DNA of 64,000 bases from a virus: the IMG/VR virus record IMGVR_UViG_3300004807_000018, positions 1 through 64,000 of that record. One strand, 5' to 3'. The notes under the pieces were generated by a model. It ran no database searches and was not told the DNA's origin. It saw nothing but the letters and a program-made list of their open reading frames with translations. Position 1 is the stretch's first letter, and each line of letters begins with the position of its first letter. Position numbers and translations under genes: made by a program. Below, piece after piece: positions 32,016-40,968 of this stretch.

Positions 32016-33473
32016 TTAGCTCTGCTGTCCGATGTGGACGGCGCGGCTCTGAACGGTCTGTCCACCGCAGCGGAATCGGAAGTTCCAACCGAGGGCGTTC
32101 TTCTGGATCATCGAGCGGTCTTGAGTACCGTAGGTCTCGATGGTCATGCCAACGCGCTGGCAGAAGATGTACGCATCCTTCGGATCACCGAAAGCGACGA
32201 CATTGTTTCCTGCGCCGGTGTTGGGCATGAACGGCGAGAAGATCACGTCAAAGCCAAGAAGCTTGTGAACGCGCTTGCTTGCCAGACCCTCAGGACCCTG
32301 CGATCGAGCCAGACCAAAGATGAGCTGGCCAGAACCGTCAGTGATCTGCGAGAACGTCGCCCAGGCGTTGATCTTGTTCATCAGCGCCACAGTCGTGTCA
32401 GAATCGGTGTACTGCGGAGGCATGCCCTCAACAAGGTTGATAAGGCCTGCAGCCGTGACCGGGTTACCGCAGTTGACCACTGGGCAGTAGTCGCCCGCGC
32501 CGCCCGCGTTGGTCAGAAGTCCGACGGGCTGGTTGATGCCGGTACCCGACACCAGAGCGTTGTCGAGACCGAGATCGTAGGCCTGGCCACCGAGCTTGCC
32601 GATCACCATCGAAAGAGGAATCTGAGAGTCCTCCAGGAGGTTGCGCGAGCACTCGATGAAGAACTGGCCGGTGTGGATCTCAACCGTCACGTTGCCGAAG
32701 TTCGGGTCAGCCTGACTTGGCGTGGGGCCCTTTTCGCCAATCCACTGGATTCGCGGGCTGTTTGCCACGTAGATGTCGGCCGTATCCGAGTCGTTGTTGA
32801 TTCGGGGCCAGATCACCTGGTCAGCCGAGCACGGAACCGTCTCGACATAGCTCATGAGCCGTGTCGGGTGAGGCTTGCGCTGAATGAGCTGAGCAATGTA
32901 CTGCGGAGGAACGAAGAAGCCTCCGCCGCTGTCCGCGCCCTCAGAAAGGGTTTTCGCGTCCATCAGGACTTGGAAGTCGGCCTTGTCGAGCGCGTCTTGT
33001 CCCTTTCGAGCGTAGATCTCGAACGCCCGCATGTAGGTGGGCTCCTGGATTGCCTTCAGGGTTCGGTCGGAGAGAACCGCACCGTCGCCCTCGATCGGCA
33101 CCATCTTGCCCGTGATGGGATCGACGCCATAGGTCTCGTGACCGCTCTTGCCTTCCCATGTCGTGCGCTGGCCCATGGCCTTTTGAGCTGCATTCTGGAT
33201 GGCTGCAAGTTCTGCCTTAGCAACCGCACCGATCGGCATGAGATTCGCGTTGCCCATAAGTCCCTTTGCGGACTGCATGCTCTTCTCAAGCTCGATTGCG
33301 GACTGAAGGTTGGCCTCAGCCTCCTTGAGTCTTTGGGGATACTCCCTCAGAAGTTTCAACTCGTCGGGGGACCAATTGCCCTTGGCCTGAAGCGTCTCGC
33401 ACTCCGACACGATGCCCTCGAAGGCATCACGCTGCGCCTTGATCAGCGCATTCTCTTGATATGCTGTTGCCAC
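32016..33473 (-). CDS. Major capsid protein (HK97 fold)
   Basis: A 485-aa protein. The first 110 or so residues form a helical delta-like region (QRDAFEGIVSECETLQAKG, LKEAEANLQSAIELEKSM), expected to act as internal scaffold and be removed by the protease. The capsid core follows: GGFFVPPQYIAQLIQ, RLMSYVETVPCSADQVIWPR, FGNVTVEIHTGQFFIECSRNLLED, and C-terminal DVIFSPFMPNTGAGNNVVAFGDPKDAYIF. This is the HK97 family pattern. It lies downstream of the protease, as usual. A long antisense frame opposite it is not a gene. Confidence 0.93.
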   Translation of the reverse strand: MATAYQENALIKAQRDAFEGIVSECETLQAKGNWSPDELKLLREYPQRLKEAEANLQSAIELEKSMQSAKGLMGNANLMPIGAVAKAELAAIQNAAQKAMGQRTTWEGKSGHETYGVDPITGKMVPIEGDGAVLSDRTLKAIQEPTYMRAFEIYARKGQDALDKADFQVLMDAKTLSEGADSGGGFFVPPQYIAQLIQRKPHPTRLMSYVETVPCSADQVIWPRINNDSDTADIYVANSPRIQWIGEKGPTPSQADPNFGNVTVEIHTGQFFIECSRNLLEDSQIPLSMVIGKLGGQAYDLGLDNALVSGTGINQPVGLLTNAGGAGDYCPVVNCGNPVTAAGLINLVEGMPPQYTDSDTTVALMNKINAWATFSQITDGSGQLIFGLARSQGPEGLASKRVHKLLGFDVIFSPFMPNTGAGNNVVAFGDPKDAYIFCQRVGMTIETYGTQDRSMIQKNALGWNFRFRCGGQTVQSRAVHIGQQS

Positions 33474-33485
33474 TGAAATACCTCG

Positions 33486-34955
33486 CTAAGTGGTGGTCGT
33501 AGCAGCCTGTCCCTCTTTCAGGGAGGCAAGCATCTGCTTGGCGCTTGCGAGACTCTCCTCAACCGCCTTTGCCGCGGACTGATCCACGGTTGGGGGAATG
33601 AGAGCCTGCAGAGCGTCCATAGACGTCTTGCATGCGTTAGCTGCCTGGTTCAGGAGGTCAATGGCAACAGCACCAAGGTCCGCGCCCCCCTCTTGTCTAA
33701 GTGCTTTGATCGCCTTGAATCTGGCGTGAGTCAAATCGCACTCGGTCTGCAGGTCGTCAGCAAGGGTCAAGACCCTCGCAACCTGCTCAGACGTCCGAAG
33801 CCCACGGGCATCAGGCGTCTGCAATCCTTTCAGGTGCAAATACTTGGATCCGCACGAATGAAGGTCTCTGGACATCAGCCCCTCGTCGAGGGAGTCCAAA
33901 TAGCTCTTGAGGTGATTCTCAAAATGAGACTTGAGTTCACCGTGCTCTGCTCGGTTTACGATTCCGTGCGTGAGCATGTGATCTGCGCCGGCATTGTGGC
34001 AGCGGGTCAGGACGGCATGAAGCGCGTCGCCAACAGTCTTGAGGTGCTCTCCGAGGCCCTTGTAGTCGAGGTCGTACGCGTCCCACTCATCGAGGTTGCG
34101 CTGCGAGACATCGTCATTTAGGCCTGTGTGGTACTGATAGACCGTATCGCCCCACTTTGTGGAGATGTCCTTGTACTCGGCTGGGCTGATCGTCCGATTG
34201 CGGAAAAGCGACTTGACGAGCCCATCGTGCTCGGCTGCCATCTTGGCGCACATCGAATGCCCAACCATGGGCTTCACCGGATACACGTAGTCGCCAACCT
34301 TAGGGTCGGTGAGAACCGAAGACCCTTCAGCCTCAACCTGCATGCCTTCCGTGAGTGACTTCAAAGAAGGAGCGGATCCGAAGTCGTATGACTTGAGCGG
34401 CATAATGTCTTGCCTTGTGCGGGGTTCGCACGGAGTCGGAGTCAAAGACGCGTCGATGCCGAGAGGCCACTTGGTGATCTTCGTGGCGATCACCGTTCCG
34501 TCAGCCGCCTTTACGGGCTCTCTTTCCACGAGGTGCGATGCGGTGCCAGAGCTGGCCCCGATCTTCTTACGGTCCTTCTTGGAGAGGTCGGCAATCTGCT
34601 TGGCGTAGCTGTTCGCTTTGTCAAGCTGGTAGTCCATCCACACGCCCTTGGCGTCAGCCTTGAGCGTGCATGTCCCGATCTCTTCTTTGCGAACGTCGGG
34701 ATCTAGTCCGTGGTGCCAGTACACCGGGGATGTCTTGTGAGATCCGAAATCGGTCTCGGAAGTGAAGAACTCCTTGGCAAGGTCGGGATCGTCCTGAGTC
34801 GAGAAGAGGACCAGGTAACAACCGCCCTTGAAGGGATCTTTTGCGTCGACCTTGATTTCAGCGGTCGAGAAGGCAATTTCGGTCACAGAAACTTCCTGTG
34901 ACTTCACAGCGCTTGACGCGCCCTGTCTTAGTGCGTTGATCGCCTGGCTTGGCAT
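33486..34955 (-). CDS. Prohead protease fused to a scaffold-like domain
   Basis: A 489-aa protein. Residues about 20-190 are an S78-type phage protease: YWHHG (His at 81 or 82) and ASSGTASHLVE (Ser135/136, His141). This is followed at about 175-185 by TPTPCEPRT, a typical end of the protease domain. The remaining 300 residues are helical (EYKDISTKWGDTVYQYHTG, DALHAVLTRCHNAGADHML, then a C-terminal Ala/Leu coiled region). These probably act as a scaffold or protein-protein domain. The usual protease length is about 200 aa, so this is a fusion. Confidence 0.85.
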   Translation of the reverse strand: MPSQAINALRQGASSAVKSQEVSVTEIAFSTAEIKVDAKDPFKGGCYLVLFSTQDDPDLAKEFFTSETDFGSHKTSPVYWHHGLDPDVRKEEIGTCTLKADAKGVWMDYQLDKANSYAKQIADLSKKDRKKIGASSGTASHLVEREPVKAADGTVIATKITKWPLGIDASLTPTPCEPRTRQDIMPLKSYDFGSAPSLKSLTEGMQVEAEGSSVLTDPKVGDYVYPVKPMVGHSMCAKMAAEHDGLVKSLFRNRTISPAEYKDISTKWGDTVYQYHTGLNDDVSQRNLDEWDAYDLDYKGLGEHLKTVGDALHAVLTRCHNAGADHMLTHGIVNRAEHGELKSHFENHLKSYLDSLDEGLMSRDLHSCGSKYLHLKGLQTPDARGLRTSEQVARVLTLADDLQTECDLTHARFKAIKALRQEGGADLGAVAIDLLNQAANACKTSMDALQALIPPTVDQSAAKAVEESLASAKQMLASLKEGQAATTTT

Positions 34956-34958
34956 GGC

Positions 34959-35435
34959 TTACTCCCTGTCCCTGTCCCAAATCAGAAGGGCCGCCTGATC
35001 GCCACCGATTTGGCTTAGCCGCTTCAGGTGCCTGTTCAGCGTCTTGATGAGGACGATGTTTTCATCGAGGTACCGGTCGCAAAACTCCTCAAGTGCTTTA
35101 GTCGGACCGGCAGAGGCGGAAACGCTTTGCCAGCCTTCTTGGGCCTCTTGAACGGCAGACATGATCTGCTGGTAGCAGTCCTCAAGGCTGGTCGCGGTGC
35201 AGGGGCAGTCGGCTACGCCAGGCACCGATACGGGCATAGCAGCGTAGTCGGCAATGAACTTGCAGACTCCCTTGACGTGCTTGCGGCATTCCTTGGAAAA
35301 CCGACCAAGCCACTTGTGGGAGCCTTGCCACTCTTCGGTTTTTGCCCACAGGGACAGTGCGAGGCCAAGCGAATGGGCCCGCATCTCGATTTCGGCTTGT
35401 CGCCTTAGCAATGCGCTTTGTTCGGGGGTGATCAT
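34959..35435 (-). CDS. Ferritin-like four-helix protein
   Basis: A 158-aa all-helical protein. Spacing of helices and key positions resemble ferritins: QAEIEMRAHSLGLALSLWAK (helix A, Glu kept), WQGSHKWLGRFSKECRKHV (helix B, matching SxEExxHA with Cys replacing the second Glu), an acidic C helix, and EFCDRYLDENIVLIKTLNRH (helix D) followed by IGGDQAALLIWDRD. At least one iron ligand seems altered, so ferroxidase activity is doubtful. Its place between protease and portal genes suggests a virion or DNA-protection role. Alternative: an unrelated helical bundle. Confidence 0.5.
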   Translation of the reverse strand: MITPEQSALLRRQAEIEMRAHSLGLALSLWAKTEEWQGSHKWLGRFSKECRKHVKGVCKFIADYAAMPVSVPGVADCPCTATSLEDCYQQIMSAVQEAQEGWQSVSASAGPTKALEEFCDRYLDENIVLIKTLNRHLKRLSQIGGDQAALLIWDRDRE

Positions 35436-35458
35436 GATCGTGAGGGAGCAAAATGAGC

Positions 35459-35490
35459 AGGGGTCCGAAGCGGTATTGCTTCGGACCCCT
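35459..35490 (-). terminator. Terminator-like hairpin in the head operon
   Basis: AGGGGTCCGAAGC pairs with GCTTCGGACCCCT (13 bp, 6-nt loop). On the minus strand it is followed by GCTCATTTTG. It is likely to reduce read-through between upstream head genes and the ferritin-like, protease and capsid genes. Confidence 0.65.
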
Positions 35491-35518
35491 GGGGGTGTGA
35501 TCAGAGCTAAGCTTTGGG

Positions 35519-35770
35519 TCAGCCGGTCGTAACCGGACCTGGGGCAAGAGGAATGCTTCCGCTTCCAGACTTGTCGCCCTTCACCATCATCGACGCGGCA
35601 ATCAGAGTGGTCGCCAGCGCCTCAGCAGAGGACGGAGAGATCGGGATGTCGAGCTTCTGGTCGTCCCACTCGACAACTACGTGGACGTTGTGGTCGCTGG
35701 CCGTAAGGACCAGGATCTTGACGTCGCTAACCCGGTTCTTTGGCGATAGGTGTTCGTGCGGTACAAGCAT
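35519..35770 (-). CDS. Hypothetical protein
   Basis: An 83-aa protein; strands VKILVLTASDHNVHVVVEW then a helix SSAEALATTLIAASMMVKG. Starts on the last base of the next upstream gene's stop. Function unknown. Confidence 0.6.
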   Translation of the reverse strand: MLVPHEHLSPKNRVSDVKILVLTASDHNVHVVVEWDDQKLDIPISPSSAEALATTLIAASMMVKGDKSGSGSIPLAPGPVTTG

Positions 35771-36009
35771 CAGTAAACTTTTCCTCTGGCCGTCTGGCCC
35801 ATCACCACGTCACGGACGTAGACGTCTTGGCTGTCGCCGTGGTCTTCGATCTTCATGACCCAGGACCAAACGTCGTTGACAAAACAGCGCTCGCCTTCCC
35901 TGGTGTGCTTTGTCGGCCAGTCCTCTAGGACCATCAAGGGAGTGAGAGGCGGATCGCCTTCTTCAAGCTGCGGTGGGTCGTTGTCCCAGTAGCGAATGGT
36001 GCAGGGCAT
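35770..36009 (-). CDS. Hypothetical protein
   Basis: A 79-aa protein from MPCTIRYW, start overlapping the previous stop (TGATG). Beta-rich, with CFVNDVWSWVMKIEDHG in the middle. Function unknown. Confidence 0.6.
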   Translation of the reverse strand: MPCTIRYWDNDPPQLEEGDPPLTPLMVLEDWPTKHTREGERCFVNDVWSWVMKIEDHGDSQDVYVRDVVMGQTARGKVY

Positions 36010-36455
36010 CAGGCCCGCGCCTTCCGTTTTTTCAGGGTGTAGGCAACCTGCCACAACCCATGTACGCAACGGTAGTCGTGGTCAAGGACGCCGACTTTGG
36101 TAAACCAAGCGAATAGCCCAACCCATAAGAAACTGGCGCACCAAACAAGGGTGAGCCAGACCGAAAGCCGCAACGCATTGAGATTGCCCTCGCAATAGAT
36201 CGAGTTGCACAAGAGCAGCCGCGAACAGGCACTTACGTTTGCTGGAAGTGGAACTTTTACGAAAGCGTGTGGAACAATGCCTTGGCCCTCTAGCTCTCTG
36301 CTCACCGCAATCGGAAGCCAGCGCCATCCGCCGTCTTCATAGGTCAGATGCTTTTGGTGCGGGTCAAACCGACAAATACGAGACCTGACCGAAAACGCGC
36401 CAATTGGGATGCGCGAACAGGTGTACGCGCGATTGACGTGGATTGTACTGGCCAT
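36009..36455 (-). CDS. Putative membrane protein
   Basis: A 148-aa protein. A soluble N-terminal half is followed by a hydrophobic stretch LRLSVWLTLVWCASFLWVGL long enough for one membrane span. Located among head genes; unusual for that module. Function unknown. Confidence 0.6.
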   Translation of the reverse strand: MASTIHVNRAYTCSRIPIGAFSVRSRICRFDPHQKHLTYEDGGWRWLPIAVSRELEGQGIVPHAFVKVPLPANVSACSRLLLCNSIYCEGNLNALRLSVWLTLVWCASFLWVGLFAWFTKVGVLDHDYRCVHGLWQVAYTLKKRKARA

Positions 36456-37423
36456 CAGTTGCTCTGAACGAAGCCTGAACGTGAAGGCTCAGGGACTGCG
36501 GAATGAAGCAAGTCAATGATTGGCGTCCAGTTTAGAGTGAGCGAAATTCCGTGCTCTTTCAGATGCTTGCACAGCAGACTATGTCGCTCGGCTCCCGAGA
36601 GTGAGGCTAGCAGCGTCTTAGCAAACTCCACGAACCACACGCCTGAGTCCGAAACTCCATGGCAATACACCCTGACCCTGTCGCCCAGGTCGTCCAACTC
36701 AAACTTCGGTTTTTGGTCAGAGCTCTCGCCAGTTGAAACAACAGGCTTGCCCAGTTTTGCTAGTTTTGTCTGCGCTGCAAGTACCGCTAGTTCAACCAAA
36801 TCTGCGACAACTTTCATCTCCTCGCGTCCAGCAGCGCCCGGGCCTTTATTTTCCTGGCAGAACTTGCGGATCTGATCTGCGCCGGTGATCCGTAGGTCCG
36901 CATTGAGTTCGAAACCGGTGATCTTTGAGTGTTTAAGCCCAGATACAAAGACCCTGGCCAATTCATCTGCGATGATGCTGTATTCACACCGGATGTAGCT
37001 GTACGGCGAGTTGGGGTCTGGTTTAAGCTTATGAACACCTACTTGCGCAGCGATGTCCGAAATATATCCAGCGGGTTGCGTGGGGCTGACACTCTCATAG
37101 CATTTGAGGAACTGGTCCTCAGTCAGCACTGACAACGGGCGATAGTGCCCTCGCATCAGCAAAAGATAGTCGCCTGGCTTGCCCTGGTAGTTGGTCCCGC
37201 AAATCCTGAGAAAACGCCCTTGACCATCAAAAGCCGCTTCAACAACATATTCCAACTGGCGCTTCGACCAGTCAAACAAACTTTGAAGGAATTCAGGCGT
37301 GATTAAGTCGTGCGCCGGAATTTGAACCGCTTCAAACTTCTCAGTTTCGCGCACTACTTGGATCTCAAGTCCACTCGTTGAAGGCGTTACGCCGTTGCCG
37401 ACAGATGCTTGGTTTTCGCTCAT
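36455..37423 (-). CDS. Hypothetical protein in head operon
   Basis: A 322-aa protein. Two regions: a mixed alpha/beta N-terminal part (QLEYVVEAAFDGQGRFLRIC, YLLLMRGHYRPLSVL) and a helical C-terminal part ending in PEPSRSGFVQSN. No family recognised. Being co-transcribed with portal and protease, it may be a morphogenesis or internal protein. Confidence 0.6.
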   Translation of the reverse strand: MSENQASVGNGVTPSTSGLEIQVVRETEKFEAVQIPAHDLITPEFLQSLFDWSKRQLEYVVEAAFDGQGRFLRICGTNYQGKPGDYLLLMRGHYRPLSVLTEDQFLKCYESVSPTQPAGYISDIAAQVGVHKLKPDPNSPYSYIRCEYSIIADELARVFVSGLKHSKITGFELNADLRITGADQIRKFCQENKGPGAAGREEMKVVADLVELAVLAAQTKLAKLGKPVVSTGESSDQKPKFELDDLGDRVRVYCHGVSDSGVWFVEFAKTLLASLSGAERHSLLCKHLKEHGISLTLNWTPIIDLLHSAVPEPSRSGFVQSN

Positions 37424-37434
37424 GGTTTATCGGG

Positions 37435-37486
37435 AAAGAGCGAGGAAGTACTCGCCGCTCTTTGGGTCAGGTCCCTTGTGAGGGAC
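37435..37486 (-). other. Two hairpins downstream of the portal gene
   Basis: GTCCCT/AGGGAC (37471-37486) and AAAGAG-CGAG/CTCG-CTCTTT (37435-37463) occupy the 66-nt gap after the portal stop. No U-tract; probable mRNA processing or weak termination. Confidence 0.5.
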
Positions 37487-37489
37487 AAG

Positions 37490-38914
37490 TTAGTCGTCTT
37501 GGTCCGCGAGCACTCCCTCGCCTGGACCGGCCAGTTGATTGCCATCGCCGTTGTCGACCATCGCCGTGGTCGGATCCTTTGGCGCTTCTGCTGCTTGCCG
37601 CTGAGTGCCTTCCGCTTGGCCCATGGGGCGCGTTCCCTTTGGCACCTGAATCTGGTCTCCGCCGTCGACCTTGCCCATGCCGATCCTTGCGCGTCCCTCG
37701 TCGGGGGTAAGGGGAGGCACACCGCAGAGCACTGCGATTTCCTTGAGCAAGATGTCCTTGAGGGCCTCGATCTTGGACTCGTCGTACATGATCACTTGGC
37801 CGTTTTTGCCAAGCTCAGGAATCAGGTTGCTTGTAAGCTGCCGAGCCCGCCTTCTGGCGTAGGGGATCACGAACGAACGGAACGTTAGATCGATCGCGGC
37901 TTCGATCGACGCGCGATTGTTGGACTCTCTGAGCCCGGTGCCCATGCCAACCACGACTGGCTGAATGCCAAACACGGCGCAAAGCCTCTGCTCTGCTTTC
38001 CCGGTCGTGTATTCGAGCCCGAGGGACTTGGGATCAAACTGAAGCTGCCCGACCTCAAGCGGAATGTTCGAGACGAGAACCGACCCTTTGCCGTCGCGCG
38101 TGAGCTGCTGTCTAAACCGGTTTTCGAGTTGCTTTGCTTGACCAGGCCCAAACTCGAAGATCGGCTGGAAGCTGTCTTCCGCGGTGTAGTTGCTCGGATA
38201 CTGTTTAGGTGTGATCAGCGCCGACGCGACTGCCCCGTTCGCAAGGATCGCCGCCTCGTGGCGGGCTGCCAGCATGTCCGATGCTAGTTCAGGGATCGCC
38301 GCGTAAAGCGGAGACATCCCGTAGACCGGCCAAACCGGATCCATCATGTACCGCATGTGCAGGATGTCGCACGGAGGAATGCGGTAGTAGCCGTTGACCG
38401 TGCTGACCCGGTACTCGGAAACGAACTCACCCGTTCCAGGCCAGGTGTAGGGATAGCACGAGTTTTCAGGAAGAAACTCAAGTGCGATCACCTTATTGGT
38501 GCGCGGATGCCTGTGCTTGTAGGCGTAGCTGTTGCCCCAAGCCATCTCCGTGAACACGGAAAGCTGGCTTAGGTCCGTGCCGTCGTACCACGGGTTTGGC
38601 CGCTCCAGGAGCACCGTGGCCGGATGGTGCTCGATGAGCTCGTACTTGTTGCCGCCAAGATCCCAATACGTTTCGAGCGGGATTGCCTCGATCTGCCGAA
38701 CCGCGAACGAGATGATGGAAAAGACGATCGACGAGTTGTAACGAAGGCTTGTTGCCTCGTTCCAGTCGATTCCTCCGGCCAGGGTCTGCTGGTACTGCCC
38801 GAAGTAGGTGCCTGCTCCGTAAGAACCGCCCGTAATGCTTGCGACCGTGTTGCCACGCCTTGCCGCACTGACCAGCGCACTGGCGAACTGGCTGACCCTT
38901 TGTCCAATGCTCAT
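37490..38914 (-). CDS. Portal protein (HK97 type)
   Basis: A 474-aa portal. Characteristic segments are YNSSIVFSIISFAVRQIEAIPLE-like N-terminal helix, HHPATVLLERPNPWYDGTD, NSYAYKHRHPRTNKVIALEFLP, then PCDILHMRYMMDP and a C-terminal helix-rich part with PLTPDEGRARIGMGKVDGGDQI, standard in HK97-family portals. It forms the dodecameric vertex through which DNA is packaged. Its start overlaps the stop of a small membrane-protein gene (ATGA). Confidence 0.93.
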   Translation of the reverse strand: MSIGQRVSQFASALVSAARRGNTVASITGGSYGAGTYFGQYQQTLAGGIDWNEATSLRYNSSIVFSIISFAVRQIEAIPLETYWDLGGNKYELIEHHPATVLLERPNPWYDGTDLSQLSVFTEMAWGNSYAYKHRHPRTNKVIALEFLPENSCYPYTWPGTGEFVSEYRVSTVNGYYRIPPCDILHMRYMMDPVWPVYGMSPLYAAIPELASDMLAARHEAAILANGAVASALITPKQYPSNYTAEDSFQPIFEFGPGQAKQLENRFRQQLTRDGKGSVLVSNIPLEVGQLQFDPKSLGLEYTTGKAEQRLCAVFGIQPVVVGMGTGLRESNNRASIEAAIDLTFRSFVIPYARRRARQLTSNLIPELGKNGQVIMYDESKIEALKDILLKEIAVLCGVPPLTPDEGRARIGMGKVDGGDQIQVPKGTRPMGQAEGTQRQAAEAPKDPTTAMVDNGDGNQLAGPGEGVLADQDD

Positions 38915-39066
38915 TTTTGCGGTTCATCCTGCCCAGCGATAATGCCGTCCACGACCTTGGTGAAAAACCGGTGTGCGAGAACGGATCCAATGACCACCGG
39001 GGCCAGCGCAAGCAGTCCGGCCGCTACGCCAAGCAGCACGCCGAACACGGGGAGAAAAGTTGTCAT
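38911..39066 (-). CDS. 51-aa small membrane protein between terminase and portal
   Basis: ATG at 39066 shares a base with the terminase stop (TGATG), and its own stop overlaps the portal start (ATGA). The product begins MTTFLPVFGVLLGVAAGLL and continues ALAPVVIGSVLAHRFF, so it has one or two membrane spans and a short charged tail. Tight coupling on both sides is the main evidence for coding. Function unknown. Confidence 0.7.
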   Translation of the reverse strand: MTTFLPVFGVLLGVAAGLLALAPVVIGSVLAHRFFTKVVDGIIAGQDEPQK

Positions 39067-40511
39067 CAGTAGACGCCGATCTTCTTGCGGGTTGGTGCGG
39101 TGCGCTCAGCCATCGCGTCGGCCAAAGCGTCTACCCAGTCGTCGTTGCGTCCTCTCGGGAACGCGCGAAGTTCTTCAATGAAGTCTTTCGCGTACTTGGA
39201 GTTTAGTAGCTTCAAATTGCCAGCGTTGACCTGCGCTGCTGAGGGCTCGGCTCTTAGTTCCTTGTCTCCGGAGACAGGAAGCACGACCACGCTGTAACCA
39301 GCGTGCAGAGCAAGGAACTTCTGGGCCGACTCCTTGCCCGCTGCGCCTGGATCCTGAGGACCACGGATGCGCGAAGGCTTTCGAAGGTCGGCTTCCTGCC
39401 GGATGCGCCTGTTGCGCTTATTCGGCTCGTGCTGGAAGCGCACGACGTCCGCATAGAAGATCCCGTCTGAATCCGGCCCGAAAAGCTCGACACCAGCAGT
39501 CCAGTCTCCGTCGTCCTCTGTCGCGCCAAGGTCCCACGCAAGGCAGCTTTTAAGCCCTGCGGGTATCGCCTCGACGATCTCAATCTTGTCCGGATGGAAT
39601 AGCGATCCTTCTGGAGGAGTCGGGTTGCCCTGGAACAAGGCTTCAAACTTATGGGCGCCCGCGTCCTTGAGCTGCTGAAGAATGAACTTCTTCGGTTTTT
39701 GCTCTGGCCACAGCGGCTCGCCGACTTCTCTGCCGAGAACGTCGCCTTCCACGGCAAGAGCCGGGAAGTTGATGACGGTCCAGCCGTGATCAGGCTGGGC
39801 GGTCAGCCGCCCAATGAGGTCGTCTTCGTGCCAGCGCGTGGCAATAATAACGACGATCGTGTCCGGCCAGAACCGCTGGACGATTGCGCCGGTGTACCAC
39901 TCCCAAATGTTCTCCCGAATGGTTTCGGAAGAAGCTTCCTCCCAGCTCTTGATCGGGTCATCAATGATGATCAGCCGGAGCCTAGGGATACCGGTAGGAG
40001 GCGTTCCAACACCCCGAACCGAGACCGTCCCGCCAGTGGTGAAGGACCACTCATCGAGCGCTGTCGCGTCCGAAGAGAGAATGCCACGCTCGTGCGCCAG
40101 GTCCCTTGCAGGTTTGCTAAGCTGCTTTTCGGCAAACCGCTGGTTGTATCCCGTGAGAAGCGCGTTCTCGCCCGGGAAGTGCTCGCCCCAGTAGACCGGC
40201 AAGCGTCGGGTGATCGTGTCAGACTTGGCGTGCTGCGGAGGCATCGAGAGGATGACCCGCTGCAGACGACCCTCGATGATCTCTTGGACTACCTCCTCGC
40301 ACAGCCAATCAATGTGGTGCGGAACGAGGTAGTAGCTGGGAATCGTGGTGTCGTACCACTTCCTGTAGGTTGGCCTTGTGCTAGCTTTCGCCAGAACCTT
40401 AGCCTGAATCTGCTCCTTGATCGGGATCCCGCGCCGGGCCGCTTCCGCGAGCCTCTCGGACAAAGGAATCGCATTGAGGGGAATTCGCGAGCTCCTGCCA
40501 AATCGACTCAA
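39066..40511 (-). CDS. Terminase large subunit
   Basis: A 481-aa packaging ATPase/nuclease. Walker A-like PPQHAKSDT at residues 91-99, Walker B RLIIIDDPIK near 180, and coupling motif IATRWHEDDL. The RNase H-like nuclease has acidic clusters at AWDLGATEDDGDWTAG, a PQDPGAAGKESA block, and NDDWVDALADAM near the C-terminus. It would package concatemeric DNA into proheads through the portal. The start at 40511 lies 113 nt inside the small-subunit ORF, an unusually long overlap. Confidence 0.95.
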   Translation of the reverse strand: MSRFGRSSRIPLNAIPLSERLAEAARRGIPIKEQIQAKVLAKASTRPTYRKWYDTTIPSYYLVPHHIDWLCEEVVQEIIEGRLQRVILSMPPQHAKSDTITRRLPVYWGEHFPGENALLTGYNQRFAEKQLSKPARDLAHERGILSSDATALDEWSFTTGGTVSVRGVGTPPTGIPRLRLIIIDDPIKSWEEASSETIRENIWEWYTGAIVQRFWPDTIVVIIATRWHEDDLIGRLTAQPDHGWTVINFPALAVEGDVLGREVGEPLWPEQKPKKFILQQLKDAGAHKFEALFQGNPTPPEGSLFHPDKIEIVEAIPAGLKSCLAWDLGATEDDGDWTAGVELFGPDSDGIFYADVVRFQHEPNKRNRRIRQEADLRKPSRIRGPQDPGAAGKESAQKFLALHAGYSVVVLPVSGDKELRAEPSAAQVNAGNLKLLNSKYAKDFIEELRAFPRGRNDDWVDALADAMAERTAPTRKKIGVY

Positions 40512-40968
40512 TGAGAGCCTCGTCCGTTGTATCGTTTAGGGTCAAATCGACCTTGGAAGTGTTGGAGAATTTGCCTCCCACGAGTTGGGCCGCTGTCTCG
40601 ACTGCATTGAGCAGCAAAGCGTGGTCGCCAGCTTCCCTTGCCTTGTTGGCTATCCCTTGGATTTCGAGAAGTTGGCCCTCCAGCGTGGCAATCGGGATGA
40701 TCTTGATGTCCTGCTCAAGGTGCTGCTTTCGCACACGCTCAAACCGCTCAAGGAGCACTTTTCGAGCCCTGGAACCGTTGACTTGAATGTCGAACTTGAT
40801 CGCAGGGTTGTCGAAATTGAGGGCGCTGATTGAGGATCGGACTGGAGTCGTCGTTCCAGGGAATACCGATTGCCAGGATTCACGAATGTCCTTTGCAGAC
40901 TGAAACACCGCAAAGGCATCGACGATGTAGTGAAGCTGGCGCGTTGAAAAGCCGGGGCCTTTGCTCAT
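40399..40968 (-). CDS. Terminase small subunit (putative)
   Basis: A 189-aa protein whose start overlaps the metallopeptidase stop (TAATG). The N-terminal region FSTRQLHYIVDAFAVFQSAKDIRESWQ is helix-turn-helix-like and the middle is a helical oligomerisation region, followed by VDLTLND. Position directly upstream of the large subunit supports the call. The last 37 residues overlap the large subunit frame and are Gly/Asp/Arg rich. Confidence 0.7.
   Translation of the reverse strand: MSKGPGFSTRQLHYIVDAFAVFQSAKDIRESWQSVFPGTTTPVRSSISALNFDNPAIKFDIQVNGSRARKVLLERFERVRKQHLEQDIKIIPIATLEGQLLEIQGIANKAREAGDHALLLNAVETAAQLVGGKFSNTSKVDLTLNDTTDEALIESIWQELANSPQCDSFVREARGSGPARDPDQGADSG

Noticed and set aside
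31389-33476. A 695-codon plus-strand ORF
   Set aside because: It runs exactly opposite the capsid gene and has Arg/Val/Asp-rich antisense composition, so it is a shadow frame.
39651-40514. A 287-codon plus-strand ORF opposite the large terminase
   Set aside because: Arg/Val-rich antisense frame; the terminase motifs on the other strand are decisive.
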